The notes under the pieces: generated by a model
Database searches by the model: none
Told to the model about the DNA's origin: nothing
Seen by the model: the letters and a program-made list of their open reading frames with translations, nothing else
Program-made: the position numbers and the translations under genes
In this document: in pieces, positions 17,520 to 25,312 of the stretch
Numbering within the stretch: position 1 is the stretch's first letter
How the letters are laid out: every line of letters starts with the position of its first letter
Origin: an uncultured Aquimarina sp.
GTDB lineage: Bacteria; Bacteroidota; Bacteroidia; Flavobacteriales; Flavobacteriaceae
Assembly: GCA_947500845.1 (NCBI GenBank)
Contig: CANMTP010000027.1
Span: 1-35,571 of the forward strand
Length of the DNA stretch: 35,571 nucleotides
Direction: 5' to 3'

Positions 17520-17543
17520 AAAACATACTAATTAGTATGTTTT
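17520..17543. promoter_or_regulatory. TetR operator, copy 1 (24-bp perfect palindrome)
   Basis: A perfect 24-bp palindrome with the core AACATACTAATTAGTATGTT, identical to that at 18,564-18,587. It lies between the tetR stop and the start of the membrane-protein operon, which it should repress. Confidence 0.85.
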
Positions 17544-17556
17544 ATAATAAAAAAAT

Positions 17557-18144
17557 TTAGTTTAAAGTTGTTAAGTAATTTTTTAGTTCTTTCAAATATT
17601 CTGTGTAACTGGATTTACCCAGTATTTTTCCTAGGTTGCGTATGCCCGAATATCCAGACAAAACAAAAATGGCTACTTGTTCACTATTCAAATTAGGTTT
17701 TACGGTATTTGCTTTTTTTCCCTCTTTTAAACAATCAACCATAGCATTTTTCCATTCCTTAAAGAGCTTGGTCAGCACATTGGCAAAGTCACTATTTAGT
17801 GGCGACATTTCATCAATGAGATTAACTGCTGGACATCCATATTTAATGTCAAAAAAAGTGTTATCCATCAAAACCTTTTCCATCATTTGATAGATTTCAC
17901 TTTGTGGATTTTGCGAATCTAATAATGGCTTAACCAGCAAAGTTCGCATTGCGGGATACATCACATCTTTTATAATTGCCAATCCCATTTCATCTTTGTT
18001 TTTGAAATGATAATAGAGTGCACCTTTGGTCACTTGTGTCGTTGCAATAATATCATCAATGCTGGTTGCTTGGTAGCCATTCTTATAAACCAAAGGCAAT
18101 GCCTTTTTCAAGATACTCATCCGGGTGTTATCTGCTTTTGACAT
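17557..18144 (-). CDS. TetR/AcrR-family repressor
   Basis: 195 residues. The N-terminal DNA-binding domain (about 5-52) has the typical pattern ILKKALPLVYKNGYQATSID, then TQVTKGALYYHFKNKDEMG. The C-terminal ligand domain carries CPAVNLIDEMSP, which in related regulators sits near the effector pocket; C106-like cysteine could sense an electrophile or metal, but that is speculation. It is 12 nt behind a rhodanese-like gene on the same strand and bracketed by two identical 24-bp palindromes, its likely operators, so it probably represses itself and both neighbours. Confidence 0.93.
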   Translation of the reverse strand: MSKADNTRMSILKKALPLVYKNGYQATSIDDIIATTQVTKGALYYHFKNKDEMGLAIIKDVMYPAMRTLLVKPLLDSQNPQSEIYQMMEKVLMDNTFFDIKYGCPAVNLIDEMSPLNSDFANVLTKLFKEWKNAMVDCLKEGKKANTVKPNLNSEQVAIFVLSGYSGIRNLGKILGKSSYTEYLKELKNYLTTLN

Positions 18145-18156
18145 TTAAAGTATAAT

Positions 18157-18534
18157 CTAGTTATTTTTATCAATCTTAAAATAAGGTTCTAAATCATCAA
18201 TAGAACCCCCGTTATAAACATTTGTGAAGCCACGTTTCTTTAAAATGCCCTTGGCTTTAATACTTCGCATTCCGTGAGAGCAATATGTAATAACAACTCT
18301 ATCCTTGTCAAATGGAATATTAACTGTTCTAAGGTCGGACATTTTTATGTTCAAAGAATTGGGAAGATTGCCTCTATTGTATTCCCAAGCTGTGCGCACA
18401 TCAAGTAAAACGGTGTTTTCGACTAGTTGGGAATTTATTTCCTTGTCTATGTTTGCATTTCGAAATATTCGATAAGCCATATAAAATATACTTAATAGAA
18501 AGACAACGATAATAATTAGGTTTCTTGCCTTCAT
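18157..18534 (-). CDS. Membrane-anchored rhodanese-like protein
   Basis: 125 residues from the ATG at 18534; a start at 18570 would place 12 odd residues before the membrane anchor and overlap the operator, so I reject it. One membrane segment (about 4-22, LIIIVVFLLSIFYMAYRIF) and a rhodanese domain with active-site loop C85-S-H-G-M-R90 in VITYCSHGMRS. It could carry sulfane sulfur at the periplasmic face. First gene of the operon with tetR; the operator at 18,564 is 30 nt upstream. Confidence 0.85.
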   Translation of the reverse strand: MKARNLIIIVVFLLSIFYMAYRIFRNANIDKEINSQLVENTVLLDVRTAWEYNRGNLPNSLNIKMSDLRTVNIPFDKDRVVITYCSHGMRSIKAKGILKKRGFTNVYNGGSIDDLEPYFKIDKNN

Positions 18535-18563
18535 AGTTAACCAGAATTTATGCAAATATATTA

Positions 18564-18587
18564 AAAACATACTAATTAGTATGTTTT
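18564..18587. promoter_or_regulatory. TetR operator, copy 2 (24-bp perfect palindrome)
   Basis: Same 24-bp sequence as copy 1. It sits between divergent transcripts: the rhodanese-tetR operon (minus) and the Cys-rich small protein plus TonB receptor (plus). It could therefore control both. Confidence 0.85.
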
Positions 18588-18633
18588 AAAAAAAATTGTG
18601 ATTTATTTCCACCTACAACACAATAAACATCCC

Positions 18634-18641
18634 TAATTTTG
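18634..18641 (+). promoter_or_regulatory. -7 box of the small protein/TonB receptor transcript
   Basis: TAATTTTG matches TAnnTTTG and lies about 40 nt before the proposed non-ATG start at 18,681 and 47 nt after the operator. No clear -33 TTG. Confidence 0.45.
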
Positions 18642-18680
18642 TAGTAGACTTTATTAGTAAATCGTAAAGCTTGATTTATT

Positions 18681-19058
18681 CTGAAAAAAATAATTCCCAT
18701 AGTATTCTTTCTTTGCCTAACGGCAAATCCCATTTTTCAAATAGGGTATTACGGTTATTATAAACTCAATATTGACGAGATAATTGAGAAATATTGTGTG
18801 AACAAAGAACGTCCAAAATTACAATGCAACGGTCAGTGTCATTTGATGAAAACGCTTGCACTGTCTCAAGATACTTCAAAGAAGGAACGGCCGACAGCGT
18901 TCATAATGATTGAAACATTTATAGTAGTGTTCTTTCAGGACTATAGCTTCAACTTGCAAAGAATCACAATCCAAAAAACACCTTCCAAATTCGCTTTCGC
19001 AACAGTGAAATACCAACAACCTTCGTTAGGTATTGCGCTTCCACCACCACGTAGTTAG
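18681..19058 (+). CDS. Small exported CNGQCHLMK protein, non-ATG start
   Basis: The frame is open from 18,675 to the stop at 19,056. A GTG at 18,798 gives 86 residues, but the 39 residues upstream read as a hydrophobic N-terminal segment (KKIIPIVFFLCLTANPIF) and then NIDEIIEKYCVNKERPKLQC, which I recognise from flavobacterial proteins with the motif CNGQCHLMK that precede TonB receptors. The best start is then CTG at 18,681 (CTG-AAA-AAA) or ATT at 18,678. The Cys-x3-Cys-His cluster suggests metal binding. It lies 70 nt before the TonB receptor gene and shares its direction. C-terminus is proline-rich (LPPPRS). Confidence 0.65.
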   Translation: MKKIIPIVFFLCLTANPIFQIGYYGYYKLNIDEIIEKYCVNKERPKLQCNGQCHLMKTLALSQDTSKKERPTAFIMIETFIVVFFQDYSFNLQRITIQKTPSKFAFATVKYQQPSLGIALPPPRS

Positions 19059-19128
19059 TACAACTTTTTATTAAAGAATAAGAGCCCTAATAGCGGCTCA
19101 ATACGAGTATGTACTAAAATCAAAAAAA

Positions 19129-21426
19129 ATGATAAAACTTATTACTGTGCTGGCATTTTCTCTTGTCAGTACATTGGTCAGTGCCCAAACTATTCAGGGT
19201 AATCTGACCGATGCAAAAGGTGAACCCATCGCCTATGCCAATGTGCAATTATTAAACACGAATAAAGGCACAATGACCAACAAAGATGGTAACTACAGAC
19301 TGAACTGTAAAGCTGGAAACTATCAAATTTCTTATAGCTTTTTGGGCTATGCAACAATCGTAAAATCGATAACACTATCTCAAAATGAGGTTAAAACGAT
19401 AGATATAATCTTAAAAGAGAAATCTGAAGCCTTAAGCCAAGTTGTAGTAACGGCAGAAAAAAGGGAAACTATATTACAACGCACACCCATTGCAGCAACC
19501 GTTCTAGATGCCGAAGATTTAAAACAGACCCGTTCGTGGTCATTTAGTGATATAACGGCATTGGCACCATCTTTATTGACAACAGAACACGGTGGAAGCA
19601 CAAGTTCACTCTTTATCAATATTCGTGGTGTTATGGGACTACATTCACAGACAGCTGTGGCAACATATGTGGATGGTGTGTATCAGTTTGAAGGATTCGC
19701 CGTTCCACTTACGTTCAACAATGTAGAAAATATTGAAGTTCTGCGTGGACCACAAGGAACACTATATGGACGAAATGCTTTTGGTGGTGTTATAAATATT
19801 AAAACCAAGCAACCTACAAATAAACCGGAAGGTCGCATTTCGGCAAGCTACGGAAACTATGAACAACAACGCTACCAAGCCAGTTATAGCGCACCAATAA
19901 TAAAAGACAAGTTATTTGCCGGGGTAACCGCGCAATTTGACCAACGTGAAGGGGTGTATCAAAACACCGTAACAGGTGACGATTTTGACAGACCGCAGAG
20001 TATTTCAGGTGGATTGAATGTTCGCTATCTGGCAAATGATAAATTGAATTTTACTTTCAACAGTCGTTTTGAACGAAACGAAGACTACGGAAGTTATCCC
20101 TGGGTGCGTTCTGATAGTCTTCTTTTTGCTGAAACTTATACTGTAGAACGAGACCGTAGGAATATTGAATTGCGTAACAATCATAGCGCATCTGTAAAGA
20201 TAAATTATGAAGCAAATGCTTTTGATGTTCAATCTATTACTGCCTATCAAAGTTATGAGCGTGGTTTTCCAGAATTGTTGGACGTCGATTTTAGTGCTGC
20301 CAATTCGCGAGCAGCTCAAAATGATTTTGACATCAAAACGTTCACGCAAGAACTTCGTTTTTCATCCAAACAAAGTTCAAATTCCCCGTTTAACTGGACA
20401 CTTGGTAGTTTTACATTTATCGCCCCAAACGGAACACGGGATAATGCTTTCATTACGTTTTCGGATGATGGTGAAACCCGAGCCGAAAACGAAAATCGTT
20501 TTGACAACAAAGGAATTGCCTTTTATGGACAAGGCAACTATACTTTCAATGAAAAATTGGAAGCTACACTTGGACTTCGCTATGATATTGAAGAACGAAA
20601 ATTGCTTCAGGAACTGCGTAGCATAGATATAGATGGAAATGTGACGCTGACACAACCATTCAAGAATTTTGAAAGTACTTTTGAAGCCTTTACACCAAAA
20701 TTTATCTTGAATTATAAGCCCACTGACAACACGATTTTATATGCGCAATATGCTAGAGGCTTCAGGCCTGGTGGATTGAATACAAATGCACCAAACGAAG
20801 CTGATGTGCCTTTTGAACCAGAATATTCGAACAATTATGAAATTGGCATCAAGAATACATTTTTTGATAATCGCCTGAAATTTAATGTTACAGGATTTTT
20901 TCTACAACAACGAGACCAACAAGTTACGGTAATAGAAGATGCTTTTTTCTTGACACGTAATACGGGAAATATAGAGAATCTTGGTGCAGAAATTGAGTTG
21001 GAAACTCTTCCCGTAAAAGGATTGCAACTTATATGGAATGCGAGTTTAAGTGATGCTGAATATAAAGATTTAACAGTTGCCATCGCAGGGGAAAATCAGG
21101 ATTTGTCGGGCAATAAACCTTTGTTCAATCCACCGTTTGCGAGTTTTGCTGCAGTTCAATACACCAAAGAGTTTAGCAAGGATTTCTCTACTTTTATACG
21201 TGGTGAACATAGATATACTGGCGAACACTTTTTTAATTTCGACAATGAAGTGCGACAATCACCTTATAATCTTTACAATGCACGTATTGGCGGAAAATAC
21301 AAAAATTTTGAATTGGCTTTTTGGGCAAGAAACTTGACCGAAAGAAAATATCGTACTTGGGCAACAGGTGTATTTTTATTAGGCAGTCCTCGTTTTTACG
21401 GGGCGACCATGAGCTACGAGTTTTAG
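19129..21426 (+). CDS. TonB-dependent receptor, probable metal/siderophore uptake
   Basis: 765 residues. Signal peptide cut near VSA-Q19; CarboxypepD_reg-like domain about 20-105 (GNLTDAKGEPIAYANVQLL); plug about 115-225 ending VLRGPQGTLYGRNAFGGVIN, a hallmark of iron-type receptors; the barrel includes YARGFRPGGLN and NLTERKYRTW and closes in F (SYEF), the Bam signal. It is best grouped with FecA/FhuA-like siderophore receptors, but the ligand is not readable. It follows the Cys-rich small protein and is divergent from the rhodanese/TetR genes. Confidence 0.92.
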   Translation: MIKLITVLAFSLVSTLVSAQTIQGNLTDAKGEPIAYANVQLLNTNKGTMTNKDGNYRLNCKAGNYQISYSFLGYATIVKSITLSQNEVKTIDIILKEKSEALSQVVVTAEKRETILQRTPIAATVLDAEDLKQTRSWSFSDITALAPSLLTTEHGGSTSSLFINIRGVMGLHSQTAVATYVDGVYQFEGFAVPLTFNNVENIEVLRGPQGTLYGRNAFGGVINIKTKQPTNKPEGRISASYGNYEQQRYQASYSAPIIKDKLFAGVTAQFDQREGVYQNTVTGDDFDRPQSISGGLNVRYLANDKLNFTFNSRFERNEDYGSYPWVRSDSLLFAETYTVERDRRNIELRNNHSASVKINYEANAFDVQSITAYQSYERGFPELLDVDFSAANSRAAQNDFDIKTFTQELRFSSKQSSNSPFNWTLGSFTFIAPNGTRDNAFITFSDDGETRAENENRFDNKGIAFYGQGNYTFNEKLEATLGLRYDIEERKLLQELRSIDIDGNVTLTQPFKNFESTFEAFTPKFILNYKPTDNTILYAQYARGFRPGGLNTNAPNEADVPFEPEYSNNYEIGIKNTFFDNRLKFNVTGFFLQQRDQQVTVIEDAFFLTRNTGNIENLGAEIELETLPVKGLQLIWNASLSDAEYKDLTVAIAGENQDLSGNKPLFNPPFASFAAVQYTKEFSKDFSTFIRGEHRYTGEHFFNFDNEVRQSPYNLYNARIGGKYKNFELAFWARNLTERKYRTWATGVFLLGSPRFYGATMSYEF

Positions 21427-21449
21427 CCCGTTATAATGGCACTTGAATC

Positions 21450-21487
21450 TAATCCCTCAAATAATACTATTTTGAGGGATTTTTTCA
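21450..21487 (+). terminator. Terminator of the TonB receptor transcript
   Basis: AATCCCTCAAA pairs with TTTGAGGGATT, followed by TTTTTT, about 25 nt after the stop codon. Confidence 0.85.
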
Positions 21488-21825
21488 GAATTTATCGAAT
21501 TTTCTAAATTACTTAAGCGTACTTAATTTAATCCCCTAATAAGATATAATGAACCATTTTTAATGTTCAGTAGGACGAAAATTCTATTTAAAACGAGTAA
21601 CTGCTGGATAAAGTACAAGGCTTTTATTCTGAAAATCAGGGCAATATCTTATAAGTAAATAATAATATTTTTAATTCATAAAATATATTATTATTTGAAT
21701 AGAATTGCTATTTTTGCCCCAGACGAAACAAAGAGAACTATAATCCACGGATAAAAGTTCACAAATCGTCAACGTTCAAGAAAATATTTGGCAGAAATGC
21801 CGCAGCGGCTGGGCTCGCTAAGCAA
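21488..21825. other. Gene-free island end
   Basis: No credible gene. It holds a -7-like TATTTTTG at 21709-21716 reading right, and a small hairpin GGCA-GAAA-TGCC near 21,790. If that promoter works, the transcript would run through the tRNA-Asp fragment to the terminator at 21,858, about 165 nt. Confidence 0.4.
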
Positions 21826-21849
21826 GGTTCGAGTCCCGTCCAGACCGCA
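21826..21849 (+). other. 3' fragment of tRNA-Asp, candidate attachment site
   Basis: GGTTCGAGTCCCGTCCAGAC and the next four bases match, from memory, the T-arm and acceptor 3' half of Bacteroidetes tRNA-Asp(GTC). The 5' half is absent: the preceding bases (CTAAGCAA) do not pair with the T-stem. This is what a tyrosine-integrase element leaves at its distal end after inserting into a tRNA 3' end. The intact tRNA would lie beyond the left edge. No second copy is in the window. Confidence 0.6.
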
Positions 21850-21857
21850 AAATTGTG

Positions 21858-21887
21858 AAAAGCTTCAACCAACATTGAAGCTTTTTT
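21858..21887 (+). terminator. Terminator after the tRNA fragment
   Basis: Perfect 11-bp stem AAAAGCTTCAA (21858-21868) with TTGAAGCTTTT (21875-21885), followed by further T. Probably the original tRNA terminator, now on the chromosome side of the junction. Confidence 0.85.
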
Positions 21888-22008
21888 TGGCAATTAAAAA
21901 CGTTGTGTTGTCTCACGCTCTGCGTGAGTGGTTTAGTAGTAAACCGATGAGAAGCTTTTCCATATAAATTTTGGAGAGGCTTTTTTTAATTTTAGCAGAA
22001 CGCTGTCT

Positions 22009-22509
22009 TTAAAATAACTCTCCCCAGTGATCCCAGATTTCTTGAATAAACAAAATCAAAAAGGCTATTGACACAATAAATTTAATAAATGTACCAGCCA
22101 GAAAGCCAATAAAAGAACCAAAAGCTGCTTTTAAAGCTTTAGAGGTTTCGCTACTATCTCTAATAAATTCCCCAATAAATGCTCCTGCAAACGGACCGAT
22201 AATAATCCCAAAAGGCCCTAAAAAAAGTATCCCGACTATAAGGCCTAAGGAACTACCAACCATACCATACTTTGTCCCTCCAAACTTTTTTGTGCCTAAA
22301 GCAGGAACAATGTAATCAAGTACCCAAACCAAAATCGAAATCCCAAGGGTGATCCCTAAAAAAGTCCAGTTTTTCGGAACAGCGTTAGTAAAATGAAGTA
22401 TTAATAATCCAATCCAAGAGGTGAAAGGTCCAGGCAGTACAGGTAAGAAACTTCCGATAATTCCCAGCATGCAAAAAAGCAGGCCAATAATAACCAACGC
22501 TATATCCAT
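22009..22509 (-). CDS. DUF456 family membrane protein
   Basis: 166 residues, nearly all membrane: an N-terminal pair (about 2-45, GLLFCMLGIIGSFLPVLPGP is the family signature) and glycine-rich pairs at about 85-115 and 130-160 (GPFGIIIGPFAGAFIGEFI). DUF456 proteins are widespread and of unknown function. It reads alone on the minus strand just right of the tRNA fragment, and is the first gene I assign to backbone. Confidence 0.9.
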   Translation of the reverse strand: MDIALVIIGLLFCMLGIIGSFLPVLPGPFTSWIGLLILHFTNAVPKNWTFLGITLGISILVWVLDYIVPALGTKKFGGTKYGMVGSSLGLIVGILFLGPFGIIIGPFAGAFIGEFIRDSSETSKALKAAFGSFIGFLAGTFIKFIVSIAFLILFIQEIWDHWGELF

Positions 22510-22684
22510 ATTTTTTATTTATATGACGAAAATGTTTCTGGTTTGTTACGTCATTATTATTTTAAACCATCCCGACTGATTCTTAACATACAGTAGCACT
22601 TAAATAAATTAAAAATTATTTTTTTTACACCTATTTAAAAATAGTCAAATAATAGTCCAAAATTTGATATAAAGCTACCCCGAA

Positions 22685-23137
22685 ATGATGAAATCTTTTT
22701 TATTACTAATTATAACGCTTATGTCCTATTCTCTTGCATTTTCGCAAAGTAATTATTTTACTACTCAAAAATGTAAAAATACTTCTAATGAACGCCTAAG
22801 AAAAGACTGTATTATTAAAGAGATACAATCTTTTGTAAATGCAAATTATGATATCGCAGCAATTTCTTCTGATGCAAAACAGGGACCTAATCGTGTGTAT
22901 ACACGATTCAAAATAGGCCATACAGGAAAGATCATCGATATACAGACTAAATCAACTGCATTCTCACTGGAAGTAGAAGCCGTGAGAGTATTAGAATCTT
23001 TTCCGAAGTTAATTCTGTCTTCTCAAAAATCAAATACTGTCACTATTCGAGAAGATGTATTTACTCTTCCTATAGTATTTAATGTAAATAAAACAGAAAT
23101 TGAAATTAAATCAGAAGAAAAGCTTACTGGGAATTGA
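22685..23137 (+). CDS. Exported TonB-C-like domain protein
   Basis: 150 residues with a signal peptide (cut near LAFS-Q21; a second ATG three bases on is an alternative start). The mature part has two cysteines (KCKNTSNERLRKDC) and a C-terminal block GHTGKIIDIQTKST, then AVRVLESFPKL and LPIVFNV, which follows the pattern of TonB C-terminal domains. No membrane anchor or proline-rich linker, so it is not a complete TonB. Lies upstream of the blaI-like regulator; link unclear. Confidence 0.7.
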   Translation: MMKSFLLLIITLMSYSLAFSQSNYFTTQKCKNTSNERLRKDCIIKEIQSFVNANYDIAAISSDAKQGPNRVYTRFKIGHTGKIIDIQTKSTAFSLEVEAVRVLESFPKLILSSQKSNTVTIREDVFTLPIVFNVNKTEIEIKSEEKLTGN

Positions 23138-23248
23138 CCATCTCCCAATGATCAAAATACATCTCTGATATTGTACAAAAAAACGAATGTTTCTGAAAAT
23201 GGCAACTATTTTTGGATGACCTGTTCCTATAAATCCTCTACATTTTTC

Positions 23249-23295
23249 AACTAAAAAATTAGTTATATTTGTTTCTTAGAACTAAAAAATTAGTT
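23249..23295 (+). promoter_or_regulatory. Promoter with twin operators of the BlaI-like gene
   Basis: The 16-bp palindrome AACTAAAAAATTAGTT occurs at 23249-23264 and again, identically, at 23280-23295: 31 bp apart, about three helical turns. The -7 box TATATTTG (23264-23271) lies between them. This is the expected layout for autorepression. Confidence 0.8.
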
Positions 23296-23304
23296 CATAA
23301 TGTT

Positions 23305-23664
23305 ATGAAACAACTCACCAAAGCTGAAGAAGAAGTAATGCAATTATTATGGGAGCTACAAGAAGCTAACGTGGCCTCTATTATAGAAAAGATGTCTAGC
23401 CCCAAACCTGCTTATAACACTGTGTCTACTATTATTAGAATTCTCGAGAATAAGAAATTTGTTTCTCATCGAAAAAAAGGAAAAGGATATATCTACTTCC
23501 CTATTATAGAAAAAGAAGAGTATAGCAGTCAATCCCTCCAGAAATTGATGAATAATTATTTTAATGGATCGTTTAGAAACATGGTGTCCTTCTTTGTAAA
23601 AAAGAATGATATGGATATTAAGGATCTCGAAGAAATTCTAAAAGAACTCGATAAAGAAAAATAA
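23305..23664 (+). CDS. BlaI/MecI-family repressor
   Basis: 119 residues from the ATG at 23305; an upstream TTG-type start would add 12 residues encoded within the operator, so I reject it. Winged-helix DNA-binding half (LTKAEEEVMQLLWELQEANV, AYNTVSTIIRILENKKFVSH) and a dimerising C-terminal helix pair. Classic partners are BlaR1/MecR1 sensor peptidases that cleave the repressor; here the partner gene, 5 nt downstream, is broken. The repressor may therefore be locked on, or use another sensor. Confidence 0.92.
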   Translation: MKQLTKAEEEVMQLLWELQEANVASIIEKMSSPKPAYNTVSTIIRILENKKFVSHRKKGKGYIYFPIIEKEEYSSQSLQKLMNNYFNGSFRNMVSFFVKKNDMDIKDLEEILKELDKEK

Positions 23665-23669
23665 TACTT

Positions 23670-24073
23670 ATGCTCTATTATATCTTACAAACTCTAGTTT
23701 TTCAGATACTTTTTTTGGTTTTATACGATACATTTCACAAAAAAGACACATTCTTTAACTGGAATAGATGGTACCTACTTTCTACACCTATCTTTTCTTT
23801 GCTACTTCCATTCATCAAAATAGACGCCTTTAAAACTTAATCATCTGAGGTATATGTTACGCGACTTGAAAGAGTAATCGCAATCTCTTCAGAAAATGTT
23901 GCTAGTATTTGTAAAGCATATTTTAAAAATCCCAAAAATTAAGCTCCCCTACCATCAAGAATATCTAAAAAAAATTGGTAAAAATAAAAATGCGAAATAT
24001 TTCAATCAGGTTATTGAAAAAAAGAATTGCTCAACTTGAAGAAGAAACAGCCAATAGCAGTAAAGGCAATTAA
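23670..24073 (+). pseudogene. Remnant of a BlaR1/M56-type membrane sensor
   Basis: An ATG at 23670 opens 56 residues (MLYYILQTLVFQILFLVLYD, then NRWYLLSTPIFSLLLPFIK) ending at the TAA 23838-23840. This matches the first two membrane segments of M56/BlaR1 proteins, which normally exceed 300 residues with an HExxH site. No HExxH is found before the next gene; only short open pieces (such as LPYHQEYLKKIGKNKNAKYF near 23,946-24,005) remain. Position right after blaI supports the assignment. Confidence 0.7.
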
Positions 24074-24129
24074 CCCTTTATTCTCTTAAATATTTTATGT
24101 AGTTTGCCCCTATCAACCTGAAACTGATA

Positions 24130-24609
24130 ATGGTTAAAAAACTCTGGTATATCTGTATAATAATATTTACGCTGTATTCTTGTGATAATTTTGTTCTAAA
24201 AAAAGAACATAAAGAAGAGATTATTAAAGAAGGGCTCGATAAACTTAGCTGGAATGAAGTAGAGCAACCTCCTTTATTCGAAATTTGCGAAGAAAAATCT
24301 GAAGAAGAGCTTGAGCAATGCTTTCAGCAAACAATTATCAAATATTTTTATGACTATCTGTCAAAGCAAAAGATCAATATCAATACATCTGTCAGCGATA
24401 CCATATGGATTCCGTTATTAATTACTAAAAAAAGTCAGATTATTATAGAAGATTTTGAGCTTCCCGATCCTATTGCTTCTCAGATTCCAAATTTAAAGGA
24501 TCTTCTTGAAGAAGGTATTAACACACTTCCAGAAGTAGAACCTGCACATACGCGTGGCACTCCGGTTACAGCTCGTTATCAACTTCCCTTGGTAATTCGT
24601 ATTGATTAA
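24130..24609 (+). CDS. Lipoprotein of unknown function
   Basis: 159 residues with lipobox LYSC, Cys18. The mature part has an acidic stretch (EEKSEEELEQCFQQ) and a C-terminal block SDTIWIPLLITKKSQIIIED and TARYQLPLVIRID that recalls a TonB-C-like fold. Flavobacterial conserved protein next to ruvC; function unknown. Confidence 0.7.
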   Translation: MVKKLWYICIIIFTLYSCDNFVLKKEHKEEIIKEGLDKLSWNEVEQPPLFEICEEKSEEELEQCFQQTIIKYFYDYLSKQKININTSVSDTIWIPLLITKKSQIIIEDFELPDPIASQIPNLKDLLEEGINTLPEVEPAHTRGTPVTARYQLPLVIRID

Positions 24610-24614
24610 ATCTA

Positions 24615-24641
24615 TTGCTTCATATGAAATGTGTAGCTTTG
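24615..24641 (+). promoter_or_regulatory. Promoter of ruvC-hemW
   Basis: TTG at 24615-24617, 16-nt spacer, TAGCTTTG at 24634-24641: a good Bacteroidetes-type -33/-7 pair 25 nt before the ruvC start. Confidence 0.6.
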
Positions 24642-24666
24642 TAGCATACAAAACATATTTCCTGTC

Positions 24667-25248
24667 TTGAGTAACGAAAAAATTATATTAGGTATTGATC
24701 CCGGGACCACCATTATGGGGTTTGGACTTATTAAAGTTCAACAAAAAAAAATGACCTTTTTGCAGCTAAACGAACTACAGCTAAGTAAATATGATGACCA
24801 CTATCTTAAATTAAAGCTCATTTTTGAACGTACTATAGAGTTAATAGATACCTATCATCCCGATGAAATTGCTATTGAAGCTCCTTTTTTTGGTAAAAAT
24901 GTACAATCTATGCTCAAGTTAGGAAGAGCCCAGGGAGTAGCTATGGCCGCTGGATTGAGTCGAGAAGTTCCTATCACAGAATATTCTCCTAAAAAAATCA
25001 AAATGGCTATTACCGGTAATGGTAACGCAAGCAAAGAGCAAGTTGCCAAAATGCTACAAAGCCTGTTACAACTTAAAACATTGCCTAAAAACCTGGACTC
25101 TACCGATGGATTGGCTGCCGCAGTTTGCCATTTTTACAATATGGGCCGAGCCAACATAGTAGGGAAAAACTATACAGGATGGTCGGCTTTTGTAAAACAG
25201 AACGAGAAAAGAATAAAGAAGCCCCCTAGCCCCCAGAAGGGGAACTAA
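24667..25248 (+). CDS. ruvC: Holliday junction resolvase RuvC
   Basis: 193 residues, TTG start giving MSNEKIILGIDPGTT. RNase-H-like endonuclease that cuts four-way junctions in the RuvABC complex. Catalytic acids: D11 (GIDPG), E71 (AIEAPFFG), D144 and D147 (LDSTDGLAAAVCH). The C-terminus KKPPSPQKGN is encoded by a G/C-run palindromic repeat that has inserted at the junction with hemW; the true ancestral end was probably a little earlier. Upstream promoter TTG-N16-TAGCTTTG. Confidence 0.95.
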   Translation: MSNEKIILGIDPGTTIMGFGLIKVQQKKMTFLQLNELQLSKYDDHYLKLKLIFERTIELIDTYHPDEIAIEAPFFGKNVQSMLKLGRAQGVAMAAGLSREVPITEYSPKKIKMAITGNGNASKEQVAKMLQSLLQLKTLPKNLDSTDGLAAAVCHFYNMGRANIVGKNYTGWSAFVKQNEKRIKKPPSPQKGN

Positions 25249-25312
25249 ATATGTCATGAATATGAAATTAATCAACTCCTCCCCTTTGGGGAGGCAGGGA
25301 GGGGCTGGAATT
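25216..25312. repeat. Inverted pair of palindromic C/G-run repeats at the ruvC/hemW junction
   Basis: Left arm GCCCCCTAGCCCCCAGAAGG; right arm TCCCCTTTGGGGAGGCAGGG then AGGGGCTGG, roughly its reverse complement. Such elements are frequent between flavobacterial genes. Here the left arm codes the last residues of RuvC and the right arm the first residues of HemW. Confidence 0.75.

Noticed and set aside
20207..20626. 139-residue plus-strand frame
   Set aside because: A shadow inside the TonB receptor gene in another frame.
21790..21849. A complete tRNA or tmRNA at this spot
   Set aside because: Only T-arm and acceptor 3' half are recognisable; upstream bases do not form the matching stem, D-arm or anticodon arm.
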